DNA of 38,270 nucleotides from Nostoc mirabile CHAB5784 (GCF_020829645.1 NZ_JAIVFS010000079.1:1-38270), one strand, 5' to 3'; counted from the stretch's first letter, positions 8,389 through 17,698 are shown. The notes: a model not told the origin generated them from the sequence alone. Made by a program: numbers and translations.

Positions 8389-11280
8389 CTACATCATTTG
8401 TCGAGCCATTAATTGGGCAAATAGACCTTCAACTGCAGCTAATTCCTCAAAAGTTCCTTGTTGTATAACCCGACCTCCCTGAAGTACATAAATGCGGTGA
8501 GCATTGCGAATTGTGCTAAGTCGGTGAGCGATCGCAATTCTGGTAACTTGTAAGTGATCTAAACTTTCACTAACAATCGCCTGGGTTCTATTGTCAAGCG
8601 CACTTGTAGCCTCGTCGAATAACAAAATGTGGGGTTTTAATGCCAGAGCACGAGCAATTAGTAACCGTTGCCGTTGTCCTCCAGAAAGATTACTACCTCC
8701 TTCACTCACCACAGTATGCATCTGCATTGGCATAGCGGTAATATCCTCAGCAAACCCCGACATCCGCGCGGCTTCCCAGGCTTCATCCAAGGTAATCTGA
8801 GCGCCACCTGCAATATTCTCGAAAATGGAAGCTGAACTGAGCTGACCATTTTGTAAAACAACGCCCAACTGTCGGCGGACTGCATCTACATCTAACCCGG
8901 ATAAGTCTTGACCATCATAATAGATACTACCTGCAATTGGAGTCTCAAATCCCAGTAGCAATCGCAGAATAGTCGATTTCCCACTGCCAGAAGCACCTAT
9001 TAAGGCAACAAACTCCCCAGGAGCGGCAGAGATACTTACATCATCTAGCGTCAGAGGCCCATCACTGCGGTAGCGAAAAGTAATATGTTCTAAAGTAATA
9101 TTACCAATCAGTTTGCCAGGATCGGCTTTGAACAAATCTACTTCTGGTATAGTTGAGAGAATAGGCTGGGTGCGTTGCCATTGGGGAATGACTTGCAAGA
9201 TTTCTGTAACTGTATTGCTGAGGTTTGTAGTTCCCCTAGTAAAGTTACTAAAAGCGGCGTTGAAAGCCAGGAAAGTTCCAAGTGATAGTTCAATAGCTCC
9301 TGAAGTTGGAGGATTTTCGATTAGCCTAATAGTAAACCAGAAAAGAACTCCCGAAGTTAGTATAGGCATTACTGTATTGAAAAGCACAACAGCATCTTCA
9401 ACACGTTGTGTACTAAGTTCTAGCTTAATTTGTTGAGTATAATTTTTACTCCAAGCTGCAAATGCACGTTCTTCTGCTCCGGCAATATGTAGCTTAGAAA
9501 TGCCATTAATTAGCTGCACTGTCTGCCCAAAAATACTGCCCTGCAGTTCTAAGAGCGGACGCACCTTAGATAGCAAGAGTAAACCAGAGACTGTAGTCAC
9601 AGCGATCGCAATTATGGCAAATGCAACTGCAATCAAAGCTAATTTATAGTTGTAATAAAATAACTGCCCTAAGTAAAACAGCGCGAACAGACTGGTAAGG
9701 AGGTTAATCAGTGTTCTCCCACTCAGTCGCCGACTGATCGTACTCACCGATGATGCACGGGAAAAAATATCTCCGGTTGTGTACTGTCGGAAAAAGGATA
9801 CTGGCAAAGAAAGTAGCCGATCCCAGACACCAGCTTGAGTAGAAGCATCCCCAGCGGTTTCAATCCGCAGCAGAGTAAATCCCTGGGTTAGCTGAAATAG
9901 ACCTGTTCCCAAAGCTGCAACTAATAGTCCCAATCCTATTTGTAGCAATAATCCCCTGTCGCTATCAGGAATTGCGTTGTCTATGATAATTGACGTGACA
10001 TAAGGTGTAAGCATCCCTAGTAGTGTGACGGCAATGCCCGTGAACAAAATTACTAGTAGATCCTGCTTACGTCCTTTAAGTGTAAACCGTAATATATCAA
10101 CAGCCTGCACTACCTTATCAGGCAAAGAGCGATAAAACATATAGGCAACAGGAACTAGTGTTGCAGCTATGCGCTCATCCACTTTGACGCGGGTATGCTC
10201 AACTGGATCAAAAATTTCATAATGAGTTGCACCAATCGGTAGCAGCGCTACTGGTCGGTTATCTTGCTGAGTATAGGCAACTATTGGCCCAGAATCCTTC
10301 TCCCACCAATTATCTCGTAACAGTACCCGCCGCATTCGGATGCGTGAAGCTCGGACAATTGCTTCCAATGGCTCCTTAACTCGCTTGAGGTTTTCAGCAC
10401 GAGACGGGGGGCGAATTTTTATACCCATTGCCCTTCCAACGGCTCCAGCAGCAACTAATAAAGGAGTACCTTCTAAGAAAAAGTCTCCGTCTTGGGAACT
10501 TAATGTTGATGCTAGCTCCCCTATAGCCTGTGCTGTGACTTGACGATTCAGGCGTTGGCGATCGCGCAACCGTGTAATCTCTGCTTGTACTTCTCGCTCA
10601 TCTAAGAGGTTAAGGCATTGTAGCAGTTGAGTGTGCAGTTGAGATAACCCAGCTAGAAGGATATCTGGATTTTGGAATTCGCTAGTAGTCTTAGTAGTAA
10701 GTTGCACCCCTTCCAACGCTTCTAACCACATCTTGTCAGTGAGGGGAAAAACTGCACTGGCATCTGTGAAAGTTAGTTCCTCAAACCCTAGAAAACGAAC
10801 AGTCCCTTGAGTCAGTTGAACCCAACAGGTGACACCTGCTTCTGGCTGAAAGGTCTGACCATTGTTTAAGGAAAATCGGGATTGTCCCTCAGCTTTTACG
10901 TGAATTGCTGGGATGGTAATCTGGGAGAATACACTACCGATTTGTAACAGCCAATTTTCTATCCAGGCGATCGCCCTAATATCTCCACTGTCTATTAACT
11001 CGCGGTAACATTCCTTATGTATTTGTAGTAATTGGGTCTCTCCAGTAGGTACTGCTAAAATCTGACGATGCTGATTAGTAGAGTTAACAGCAGTTCCAAA
11101 AAGTGCCTCACCTTGACTAATACTGCACAGATAACGGCGTGTGCCTTCCATAACACCATCTTTAACTGTAACAACAAACAAAGCCATAGAACCAGACTGA
11201 ATTACCCACACCCTAGAAGGGTCGTTTAGTAGAATCGGTTCATTGCCATTAATTATGTAAATTTGCCCCTGTATTAGCAT
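8389..11280 (-). CDS. NHLM-type bacteriocin export ABC protein with N-terminal cNMP-like domain
   Basis: A 963-residue membrane ABC protein, last gene of the RiPP operon. The first 100 or so residues look like a cyclic-nucleotide-binding beta-roll (IYIINGNEPILL, SGSMALFVV, GEALFGTAV). A long linker follows, then a transmembrane domain at about residues 400-690. The nucleotide-binding domain has Walker A (LIGASGSGKST), signature LSGGQRQRLLIARAL, Walker B (HILLFDEATSALD) and H-loop IAHRLSTI. It has no C39 peptidase. This matches the second ABC component of NHLM (nitrile hydratase leader microcin) export systems. It likely works with the C39 exporter and the HlyD-type adaptor. The gap of 58 bases to the upstream gene fits one transcript. 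Confidence 0.9.
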   Translation of the reverse strand: MLIQGQIYIINGNEPILLNDPSRVWVIQSGSMALFVVTVKDGVMEGTRRYLCSISQGEALFGTAVNSTNQHRQILAVPTGETQLLQIHKECYRELIDSGDIRAIAWIENWLLQIGSVFSQITIPAIHVKAEGQSRFSLNNGQTFQPEAGVTCWVQLTQGTVRFLGFEELTFTDASAVFPLTDKMWLEALEGVQLTTKTTSEFQNPDILLAGLSQLHTQLLQCLNLLDEREVQAEITRLRDRQRLNRQVTAQAIGELASTLSSQDGDFFLEGTPLLVAAGAVGRAMGIKIRPPSRAENLKRVKEPLEAIVRASRIRMRRVLLRDNWWEKDSGPIVAYTQQDNRPVALLPIGATHYEIFDPVEHTRVKVDERIAATLVPVAYMFYRSLPDKVVQAVDILRFTLKGRKQDLLVILFTGIAVTLLGMLTPYVTSIIIDNAIPDSDRGLLLQIGLGLLVAALGTGLFQLTQGFTLLRIETAGDASTQAGVWDRLLSLPVSFFRQYTTGDIFSRASSVSTISRRLSGRTLINLLTSLFALFYLGQLFYYNYKLALIAVAFAIIAIAVTTVSGLLLLSKVRPLLELQGSIFGQTVQLINGISKLHIAGAEERAFAAWSKNYTQQIKLELSTQRVEDAVVLFNTVMPILTSGVLFWFTIRLIENPPTSGAIELSLGTFLAFNAAFSNFTRGTTNLSNTVTEILQVIPQWQRTQPILSTIPEVDLFKADPGKLIGNITLEHITFRYRSDGPLTLDDVSISAAPGEFVALIGASGSGKSTILRLLLGFETPIAGSIYYDGQDLSGLDVDAVRRQLGVVLQNGQLSSASIFENIAGGAQITLDEAWEAARMSGFAEDITAMPMQMHTVVSEGGSNLSGGQRQRLLIARALALKPHILLFDEATSALDNRTQAIVSESLDHLQVTRIAIAHRLSTIRNAHRIYVLQGGRVIQQGTFEELAAVEGLFAQLMARQMM

Positions 11281-11338
11281 TTTGGATTTTAGATTTTAGA
11301 TTTTTAAATGTTTTATAGTAATTTACTGCTTTCCCTCT

Positions 11339-13639
11339 CTACCCTTGAGTGCCAAGCAAGCGCGAATATACACCATCCACTTGCCATAATTCTTTGTGAG
11401 TACCAAGTTGTACAACCTTTCCGCGTTCTAAGACAATGATTTGATCGCAGTCACGGATGGTGCTTAATCGGTGGGCGACAATTATACAGGTGCATCCCCG
11501 GCGACGGAGATTCTGGTCAATGATTTTCTCTGTTTCTGCATCTAGAGCGCTGGTGGCTTCATCCATGATCAGTATTGAGGGATTATTTACTAAAGCACGA
11601 GCGATTTCTAAGCATTGTCGCTGGCCCCCACTTAAATTAGCAGCACCTTCTATGAGTTCGGCATCCAATCCGCCGGACATAGAGAGAATTACATCTGCGA
11701 TCGCCGCATCAATACATGCCCGCATGAGGCTTTTATCTGGTACAGTAGTATCCCACAGAGTCAAATTATCTCTAACCGTGCCGCCAAACAACAAAATTTC
11801 CTGCTCCACCATTGCAACAGAGTTCGTAAGCAATTGCTGGGGAATCTGCTCTCTGGGTTTTCCATCAAAGCAAACTTCTCCCGCCCAAGGTTGATAAAGT
11901 CCGCTAACTAATTTAGCAATCGTAGATTTCCCAGAACCGCTTCCACCTACCAAAGCTACTCGCTGTCCCGGCTTAATTGAGAGGTTAAAGTTTTCAATTA
12001 AAGGAAGTTCCAGGCGGCTATAGCCAAACGTAATATTCTGCAACTCGACATAACCCTGCAACTTGGGAATAAGATAAGAACTGGAGGATGATTTTCCCTC
12101 CCCTGCTCCCCTGCTCTCCCCGTTACTGAGCGCAGTCGTTGGCGCAGCCTCTCGTAGAGAAGTATGCTCCCCTGCTCCTTTTCCCTCCCCAATCGGATTA
12201 TCCAGCACATCATCAAGGCGAATCAAATTACCTTCCAGTTCTTGAAGAGTTGTACCGAAGTTGACCAAATTGTTAACAGGTTGCTGAAAGTTAAGCATCA
12301 AACCTTGAAACGCTATAAGCATCCCAATGCTGAGATGTCCATCCATAACTCGTAAACCACCCACAACCAACAACAACATTGAAGAAAGGGCAGATAAGAG
12401 CGTGGGTAATACTGAGAATGTCTGATTTGTCACCCCCAATTCTTGCTGGGAATTGAGAGCTTTAGTGTAATAACCTGACCACCGGGAAAAGAAATCTGAC
12501 TCTAACCCTGATGCTTTCAGTGTTTCGATACTTTGGAGCGCGGCAATAGATACACCAGCAGCTTTGCCATATTCTTGGATCAATCGTTGATTAGCGTCTA
12601 CCCGTTGACGAGAAATTAGTTGCAAAGTTAAGACATTTACAGTCGCAAAGCTAACTACAATTAATGTCAGCACCCAGTCATATTGCACCATGACCAGGGC
12701 GTAAAAAAATACCATAAATGTATCAATAATTGTAGTTGCTAATCGTCCCGCTAGAACATCAGCTACTTGGTCATTGAGAGTAGTACGATTACTGATTTCT
12801 CCCGCAAATCGTTGGGCGTAAAAGCTAACAGGTAAGCGGAGGATATGCCACAAGAAGCGGCTGGACATACCCACAGCTAGTTTGATTTTCAAGCGGCGCA
12901 GGTAGCGTAACCGTAGTAAAGTTAGCGATCCTTGGAGTATAGCAGCGATCGCCATTCCCCCAAGTAAAGGACGCAGCCATAACTGCCGTCCCTCCACCAA
13001 GATGTCATCTACAAACACTTGGCTAAAAACTGGTATTACCAGCCCAACTACAGTTAAGAAAAATCCTGCGACTATGCAGTAAACTAAGGCATCCCCAGCG
13101 CCTTGTAACCTTTTGGACAGCGATAAAATCATGCTGGGTTTACGACCACCTTTGACAAATTCCGCACCTGGTTCAATTACCAGCACAACTCCCGTATACC
13201 CCTCATCAAATTCCTGTAAAGATACATGACGGGGGCCTGTAGCGGGGTCATTGAGATAAACTCGCTGTTTATTCCATCCTTCTACGACAACGAAGTGGTT
13301 GAAGTTCCAAAAGATAATGTAAGGTGGTCGCAGTTCCCACAGTTGCTTGAGTTCTTTTTTAAAGCCTTTAGCTTCGAGTCCATAGTTTCTCGCAACTTTC
13401 ACCATGTTAGATGCTTTGCTGCCATCACGGGAAACTCCACATTCTTGACGCAGTTGTGCTAAAGGTACAATCCGACCGTAGTAACCTAGAACAATCCCCA
13501 AAGCAGCAGCCCCACATTCCACAGCTTCCATTTGCAGAAGAGTGGGTGTTTTTACCCGTGTGCTTCTGCGTGGCAGTAATTTTTGTAAGTACTGCCAAGG
13601 ATTAAACGGTGTTACTAAAGTAGATTTAGTAGATACCAC
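11339..13639 (-). CDS. C39 peptidase-containing RiPP exporter (NHLM ABC transporter)
   Basis: A 766-residue peptidase/permease/ATPase. The C39 peptidase at residues 30-160 has catalytic Cys42 in AVECGAAALG, His115 in FNHFVVVEG and Asp131 in LNDPATGP, with Gln36 suited to the oxyanion hole. These proteins cut leader peptides after a double glycine during export. The transmembrane domain spans about 170-450. The nucleotide-binding domain has VGGSGSGKST, LSGGQRQCLEIARAL, ILIMDEATSALD and VAHRLSTI. Residues of about 480-518, between permease and ATPase, are low complexity and encoded by an inserted repeat. The start overlaps the upstream adaptor gene by 14 bases, which suggests translational coupling. 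Its expected substrate is the GG-type precursor encoded at 17277. Confidence 0.93.
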   Translation of the reverse strand: MVSTKSTLVTPFNPWQYLQKLLPRRSTRVKTPTLLQMEAVECGAAALGIVLGYYGRIVPLAQLRQECGVSRDGSKASNMVKVARNYGLEAKGFKKELKQLWELRPPYIIFWNFNHFVVVEGWNKQRVYLNDPATGPRHVSLQEFDEGYTGVVLVIEPGAEFVKGGRKPSMILSLSKRLQGAGDALVYCIVAGFFLTVVGLVIPVFSQVFVDDILVEGRQLWLRPLLGGMAIAAILQGSLTLLRLRYLRRLKIKLAVGMSSRFLWHILRLPVSFYAQRFAGEISNRTTLNDQVADVLAGRLATTIIDTFMVFFYALVMVQYDWVLTLIVVSFATVNVLTLQLISRQRVDANQRLIQEYGKAAGVSIAALQSIETLKASGLESDFFSRWSGYYTKALNSQQELGVTNQTFSVLPTLLSALSSMLLLVVGGLRVMDGHLSIGMLIAFQGLMLNFQQPVNNLVNFGTTLQELEGNLIRLDDVLDNPIGEGKGAGEHTSLREAAPTTALSNGESRGAGEGKSSSSSYLIPKLQGYVELQNITFGYSRLELPLIENFNLSIKPGQRVALVGGSGSGKSTIAKLVSGLYQPWAGEVCFDGKPREQIPQQLLTNSVAMVEQEILLFGGTVRDNLTLWDTTVPDKSLMRACIDAAIADVILSMSGGLDAELIEGAANLSGGQRQCLEIARALVNNPSILIMDEATSALDAETEKIIDQNLRRRGCTCIIVAHRLSTIRDCDQIIVLERGKVVQLGTHKELWQVDGVYSRLLGTQG
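12085..12200 (-). repeat. dispersed repeat inserted in frame in the exporter gene
   Basis: This GC- and C-rich segment contains GCGCAGCCTCTCGTAGAGAA, a sequence I recognise as a dispersed repeat of Nostoc genomes. It is flanked by direct copies of TTTTCCCTCCCC and by CCCTGCTC runs. On the coding strand it is read in frame as HTSLREAAPTTALSNGE between two glycine/glutamate-rich stretches. It lies in the linker between membrane and ATPase domains, where length changes can be tolerated. Confidence 0.7.
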
Positions 13640-15074
13640 TGACAGACCTCAAGATAGGCAAAACAAAGGTGATGGGAGCGCGTTCTTCTACCTTGACTCG
13701 TGCAACAGTTGTAGTTCCAGAAGAAACAGTCAGCCTTGGCCCTGTGGAAGAAGACCATTTATAGCCGCTTGGGGTGCGGAAATCTATTTCTAAGTCAGAG
13801 AATACTTGTATCAAACCTTCTTTTTGTTGAGATACTAGACCTTCCACCACCTCTGCATTACCCACCTCTGACGCGGCTGCTTCCTTTGTAATGGGAAATC
13901 GCGAGATATTAGTAACATTTGCAACGATACCGCCAAAGCGTTCCCGCTTGACAGTTTGGGGGGTAATTTGTATTGTCATCCCTGGTTTAACTTTCTTACC
14001 TTCTGCTACAGGGAAATAGGTAACACCAACTAGCTTGCTTTTGGGGTTTTCTGCTTCTATAGTTGCCAAGCGTGTGCCAGCGCTGACAACTTGTCCTGGT
14101 GTCAGGGTGATTTCTAAAATGCGTCCGCTATATTGACTGATAATTTGGCTGTTATCGCCTAATTGCACTTCTAATTGGGCAATTTCCCGTTTAACTTCTT
14201 GAATCTCTTTTCTTCGGGTAGTGACACTTTCTAAGTCTTGTTGAGCCGTAGAAGCCTGTTTGCTATCTAATTCTTTCAGTTGAGCTTGCAGGTCAGAAAT
14301 GATACTCAAGTTTTCATGGTAATCTTTTTCTGTTTGAGTCAATTTTACATCCAGTTCTTTCAACTGATTTTGGATGTCAGCAATTTTTTCCAGGTTTTCT
14401 AAATATTCCTGTTGTGCCTTGAGTGCTTCATCACCAGAAATCGCGCCTTCTTTTTTGAATAGCTGTCTGCGAATTTCCATTCTTTGGAGGAAAATGGGGT
14501 TCAAGGCTTGGGCTTGGTGGAGACGTTCTTGTAAACCTTGACGTTGCTGGTCAATTGAGGTGTTACCTTTGGTTTTGAGCAGAGGGCTGATGGCTCGCAG
14601 TTCCAGTATACGTTGCTGGAGGTAGTGACTTTGTTGGGATTGCGATCGCTTTTCTTGTTCTAATCTTTGCCCTTGTAGCGAACCAACAGCCTGGTCTTGT
14701 GATTTTAATTCCGTTAGTTTCGCTTGCTGCTGTTGCAATTGCTTACGGAGTTCAGCTTGGTCAATCGTCGCTAACACCTGCCCTTTTTTGACAACATCCC
14801 CAACTTTCACATTGAAAGTCATCAACTGCCCAGCGCTTTTTGATTGCAGTTGCACAACATTGCTGGGGTAAATCAATACCCCTTGACCCTCGACGGTAAT
14901 GGGAATACGACCGTAAATGCTCCAGATAACAGCTACTCCTACTATGGAACCCAAGGCGACAAGAGGTAGCCAGCTTCTGGGGCTGACTACCTGCATGAGT
15001 TGGTCTAGTCTTTCAGGAGAAGATAGACGCTCTAAGGATTCTTTACGAAATACACTGCGTTTCTGGTCTAACAT
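13626..15074 (-). CDS. HlyD-family NHLM bacteriocin secretion adaptor
   Basis: A 482-residue periplasmic adaptor (membrane fusion protein) of the HlyD type. A single membrane helix at about residues 38-55 (WLPLVALGSIVGVAVIWSIY) is followed by a first half-barrel/lipoyl motif (VEGQGVLIYPSNVVQLQSK, GDVVKKGQVLATID). A long glutamine-rich coiled coil spans about 110-300. A second half-lipoyl motif (RILEITLTPGQVVSAGTRLATI) and a beta-barrel end follow. Members of this family link inner membrane ABC exporters to an outer membrane channel. It lies 16 bases after the radical SAM gene and overlaps the C39 exporter gene, so it is part of the RiPP operon. No outer membrane TolC gene is in the window. 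Confidence 0.9.
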   Translation of the reverse strand: MLDQKRSVFRKESLERLSSPERLDQLMQVVSPRSWLPLVALGSIVGVAVIWSIYGRIPITVEGQGVLIYPSNVVQLQSKSAGQLMTFNVKVGDVVKKGQVLATIDQAELRKQLQQQQAKLTELKSQDQAVGSLQGQRLEQEKRSQSQQSHYLQQRILELRAISPLLKTKGNTSIDQQRQGLQERLHQAQALNPIFLQRMEIRRQLFKKEGAISGDEALKAQQEYLENLEKIADIQNQLKELDVKLTQTEKDYHENLSIISDLQAQLKELDSKQASTAQQDLESVTTRRKEIQEVKREIAQLEVQLGDNSQIISQYSGRILEITLTPGQVVSAGTRLATIEAENPKSKLVGVTYFPVAEGKKVKPGMTIQITPQTVKRERFGGIVANVTNISRFPITKEAAASEVGNAEVVEGLVSQQKEGLIQVFSDLEIDFRTPSGYKWSSSTGPRLTVSSGTTTVARVKVEERAPITFVLPILRSVSGIY

Positions 15075-15090
15075 TTATCTTTAACCGAAC

Positions 15091-17196
15091 TCACGTTAAA
15101 ATGCCTTCCCTTTGACACAGTTCCCTAACTGCGTGATACACTGGGCTTCTCTGTATAAATTCTCCAGTAGGATGGATTGCCAAAATTTTAACATTGCTCT
15201 TGTGAGCCATTTCTTGCTCTTCTGGATATTCTTCCAGCCATTTACTAATATCGTCAAAGCAGGGGGATTGTTTATGAGAGTATTTTTGCTGAAAGTACTT
15301 ATCAAAATCGCTTCGGCGCACAAATTTATCTATCTTCTGATGGGGATTTTCGTAACAGACTGTTTCCACCAAAACTTTTGATTGCTCAGGTTTAACGGTA
15401 GTGGATGGCACTAATCCTTTACCAAACTTTGCAAAGTAGAGAATACTATGACTGCTATCTATCCCACCTACAAAGGGGCGATGACCATTAATGAAATTTA
15501 ACGAATCCGAGACTTGTAGAGTCTGTTCAGCAAGCATTATATCTCTGTCTATAGTTTGTTCACCCTCCTCATCAACCCAACAGAGTGACCGAATAATGTC
15601 ATCTTGGAAATACGAAGTAACTTCCTTGATGCCAAACTCTTGAGGGCGCTTTGCAACAATAGCACCTGGTGTCAGCACAAAGTTTCCGATACCGGCCAGC
15701 GTCCAATATGCCCTGTTTTCCTTAAGAAATTGAAAGGTTTCAACTGCTTCTTCTAAGCTTTCTCCAGGAAAGCCAGTAAAACCCATCATTTGTGCGCCTA
15801 TATCTACCTCTGATAGCTGGCGAAGAATCTGGGGAATCTCTTGTACTTTAACGCCCTTGTTAATCAGATCCAAAATCCTTTGAGAACCAGACTCATAACC
15901 GAACGAGATACATACACAACCAGCTTTTTTCAAAAGATGAGCCAGTTCTTTTTTGAGTGAACGCTCCAATCGAAGCTCTGCGCTCCACCGAATAGCTATA
16001 CCATTCTCTACTAAAGCTTCAGCGAGTTTTCGCAAGTAGAGAGGCGACATAGCGTCAACTGCAAAGTAAAATGTTCGGGCAAATCGGCTAATGTTAGCAA
16101 TCTCCCTGACAACCGTTTCAACAGGTCTCTCTCTGGAAGGAGAGGTTGGTGAATCAGTGTTTAAACCATAATCACAAAATGTGCATCTATTCCAGTAACA
16201 GCCCCGTGTGGGCGAATATAGAACTACTGGTTCGGGTGACCAGTACTGCTGCCAATTCCAGACATCATACTTTGGTTCAGGTAAACTAGATACGTCCTCA
16301 TACCTTAACGCTAGTCGGCTGCGCGTCACAACTTCATCTCGTAATAGTATGCCTGGACGTTGCTTGGGTAAACCTTGCTGCTGGCTGATTGATTGCAGAA
16401 TCTCAATTAACGCTGTCTCACCCTCGCCCACCATCACCACGTCGCAGTATGGCAACAAATCCCATATTAAGTTGGGATCGCGTAAATATTTAACAAGATC
16501 ACTAATCTCTGTGCCTCCAACGGAGATAATAGTATCTGGCAATAGTGAACGGATATACTTGCACATCCAGATAGCAAAAGGCAACTGGAAAATATAGTTG
16601 ACAGACAAGCCAACAAAATTCCAATCACGTTCCTTGATAGATTGGGTAAATGGGCCACTGAAATAGGGGAAAAAAGGATTGATTAACCTATCAATAACTG
16701 CATCGTTAGTGAGATCGCTGACACTAGACAAATTTGCTGGATACTGGTTATCGAGATAAAAGCCGTCGAACTGGCCAGGAAACCCTTGAACGGATAATAT
16801 ATCTATCCATCGTTCGAGTACCCAAACTGCTTGACGATAGACTTCATAGTTATAGAAATCTTCCGGGTTTTTCATAATCTGCACTGCACGAAGCACGGAA
16901 TCCGGTTTCATGCCAAATGCTTTCAGAGCAGTGCGGTAAAGCAGTTGCTCACTACGAGTCAATCTTACTTTGGACTCTAAATTAATTCGGACATTCTCGC
17001 AATATTTAAGTAGGTCTGCGACTTGCTCCTCTTGCGCTAGATAGTTGAGCGCTTCAATATTTGCATCAAGACAAGAATAATTAGTGAAACCAGCTTGTGA
17101 TGCTGCACCTACTAAATAAGGTATTGAATGATAAGGAGTTGTCGGATCAGTAAGAGGTGTGTTGATTAGGAGATAATTAACTGTTTTTTCATTCAT
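15091..17196 (-). CDS. radical SAM RiPP maturase with B12-binding-like N-terminus
   Basis: A 701-residue radical SAM enzyme. The iron-sulphur motif is RGCYWNRCTFCDYG, with cysteines 333, 338 and 341 (CX4CX2C spacing). A SAM-binding stretch FGYESGSQRILDLINKG lies at 432-448. The N-terminal part has the look of a cobalamin-binding Rossmann fold (FVGLSVNYIFQLPFAIW, TIISVGGTEIS, VVMVGEGETALIEIL), but I see no DxHxxG cobalamin ligand. Related enzymes methylate, epimerise or otherwise alter RiPP cores. The gene starts 80 bases after the precursor gene ends and is the only modifying enzyme in the operon. The upstream AAAGGACAATAGG supports the start at 17196. Which reaction it performs cannot be told from sequence. 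Confidence 0.85.
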   Translation of the reverse strand: MNEKTVNYLLINTPLTDPTTPYHSIPYLVGAASQAGFTNYSCLDANIEALNYLAQEEQVADLLKYCENVRINLESKVRLTRSEQLLYRTALKAFGMKPDSVLRAVQIMKNPEDFYNYEVYRQAVWVLERWIDILSVQGFPGQFDGFYLDNQYPANLSSVSDLTNDAVIDRLINPFFPYFSGPFTQSIKERDWNFVGLSVNYIFQLPFAIWMCKYIRSLLPDTIISVGGTEISDLVKYLRDPNLIWDLLPYCDVVMVGEGETALIEILQSISQQQGLPKQRPGILLRDEVVTRSRLALRYEDVSSLPEPKYDVWNWQQYWSPEPVVLYSPTRGCYWNRCTFCDYGLNTDSPTSPSRERPVETVVREIANISRFARTFYFAVDAMSPLYLRKLAEALVENGIAIRWSAELRLERSLKKELAHLLKKAGCVCISFGYESGSQRILDLINKGVKVQEIPQILRQLSEVDIGAQMMGFTGFPGESLEEAVETFQFLKENRAYWTLAGIGNFVLTPGAIVAKRPQEFGIKEVTSYFQDDIIRSLCWVDEEGEQTIDRDIMLAEQTLQVSDSLNFINGHRPFVGGIDSSHSILYFAKFGKGLVPSTTVKPEQSKVLVETVCYENPHQKIDKFVRRSDFDKYFQQKYSHKQSPCFDDISKWLEEYPEEQEMAHKSNVKILAIHPTGEFIQRSPVYHAVRELCQREGILT

Positions 17197-17276
17197 ACTG
17201 CCTATTGTCCTTTCAACTGTTGATTTTTCTTACTGCCGACAAAACTCAAAAAGTGACCTTTTAAACCTGCTGATTT

Positions 17277-17609
17277 TTATACCCCTGTGTTAGGAAGGAT
17301 TTCAGCGCCACCAAGGCTTTCAGCGTCACCAAGGCTTTCAGCGCCACTTAATGACCGCCCCTTAATGTTATTGTTAATATTGTTCTTGCTCACGCCTCCT
17401 GCCACTGCCTCAAGTTCTTCTAAGTTTAATTCTTCGTTGGCAACGGCTTCTTTCATATATTCTTCGAGTTCTTGAGCGGTAAACTCATAACCTTTCTCAG
17501 CTGCAATTTGAATTACGCTAGTTGAAGCTTTGGCAGCCTTAATCTGCTCTTGTAGCACTTCATCATTTTCGGCAAATTTGAAAAACTCTCTTACTGTTTC
17601 TTGAGACAT
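17277..17609 (-). CDS. Nif11-type RiPP precursor peptide with hexapeptide-repeat core
   Basis: A 110-residue precursor. Residues 1-72 form a Nif11-like leader: helical, acidic, with FFKFAENDEVLQEQIKAA and AAEKGYEFTAQELEEYM, ending in EELEAVAGG. Cleavage after Gly72 by the C39 exporter would release a 38-residue core. The core starts VSKNNINNNIKGRSLS, then has three hexapeptide units GAESLG, DAESLG and GAEILP, and ends NTGV. It has no cysteine and no aromatic residue, which excludes lanthionines and thiazoles. Ser, Asn, Leu, Ile and Glu are the likely sites. It is the first gene of the operon, with its own candidate promoter upstream. Identification rests on leader pattern, GG motif and neighbours. 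Confidence 0.92.
   Translation of the reverse strand: MSQETVREFFKFAENDEVLQEQIKAAKASTSVIQIAAEKGYEFTAQELEEYMKEAVANEELNLEELEAVAGGVSKNNINNNIKGRSLSGAESLGDAESLGGAEILPNTGV
17292..17345 (-). repeat. three 18-bp tandem repeats in the precursor core
   Basis: The coding strand has three consecutive 18-base units, GGCGCTGAAAGCCTTGGT, GACGCTGAAAGCCTTGGT and GGCGCTGAAATCCTTCCT. They are nearly identical and in frame, giving (G/D)AE(S/I)L(G/P). Such repeats can grow or shrink by slippage, so core length may vary among strains. Confidence 0.9.
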
Positions 17610-17632
17610 GGATTTAATTAACCGCTAATAAC

Positions 17633-17652
17633 ACCAACATAAAAAGGTTGGT
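17633..17652 (-). promoter_or_regulatory. small leader hairpin upstream of the precursor start
   Basis: ACCAAC (17633-17638) and GTTGGT (17647-17652) can pair around an 8-base loop in the precursor's leader RNA, about 25 bases before the start codon. The arms are short, so this may be chance. Confidence 0.25.
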
Positions 17653-17698
17653 GAGGAAGCTGGGCGGTATATTTACTGCTTCCTGATTGCATAATGTT

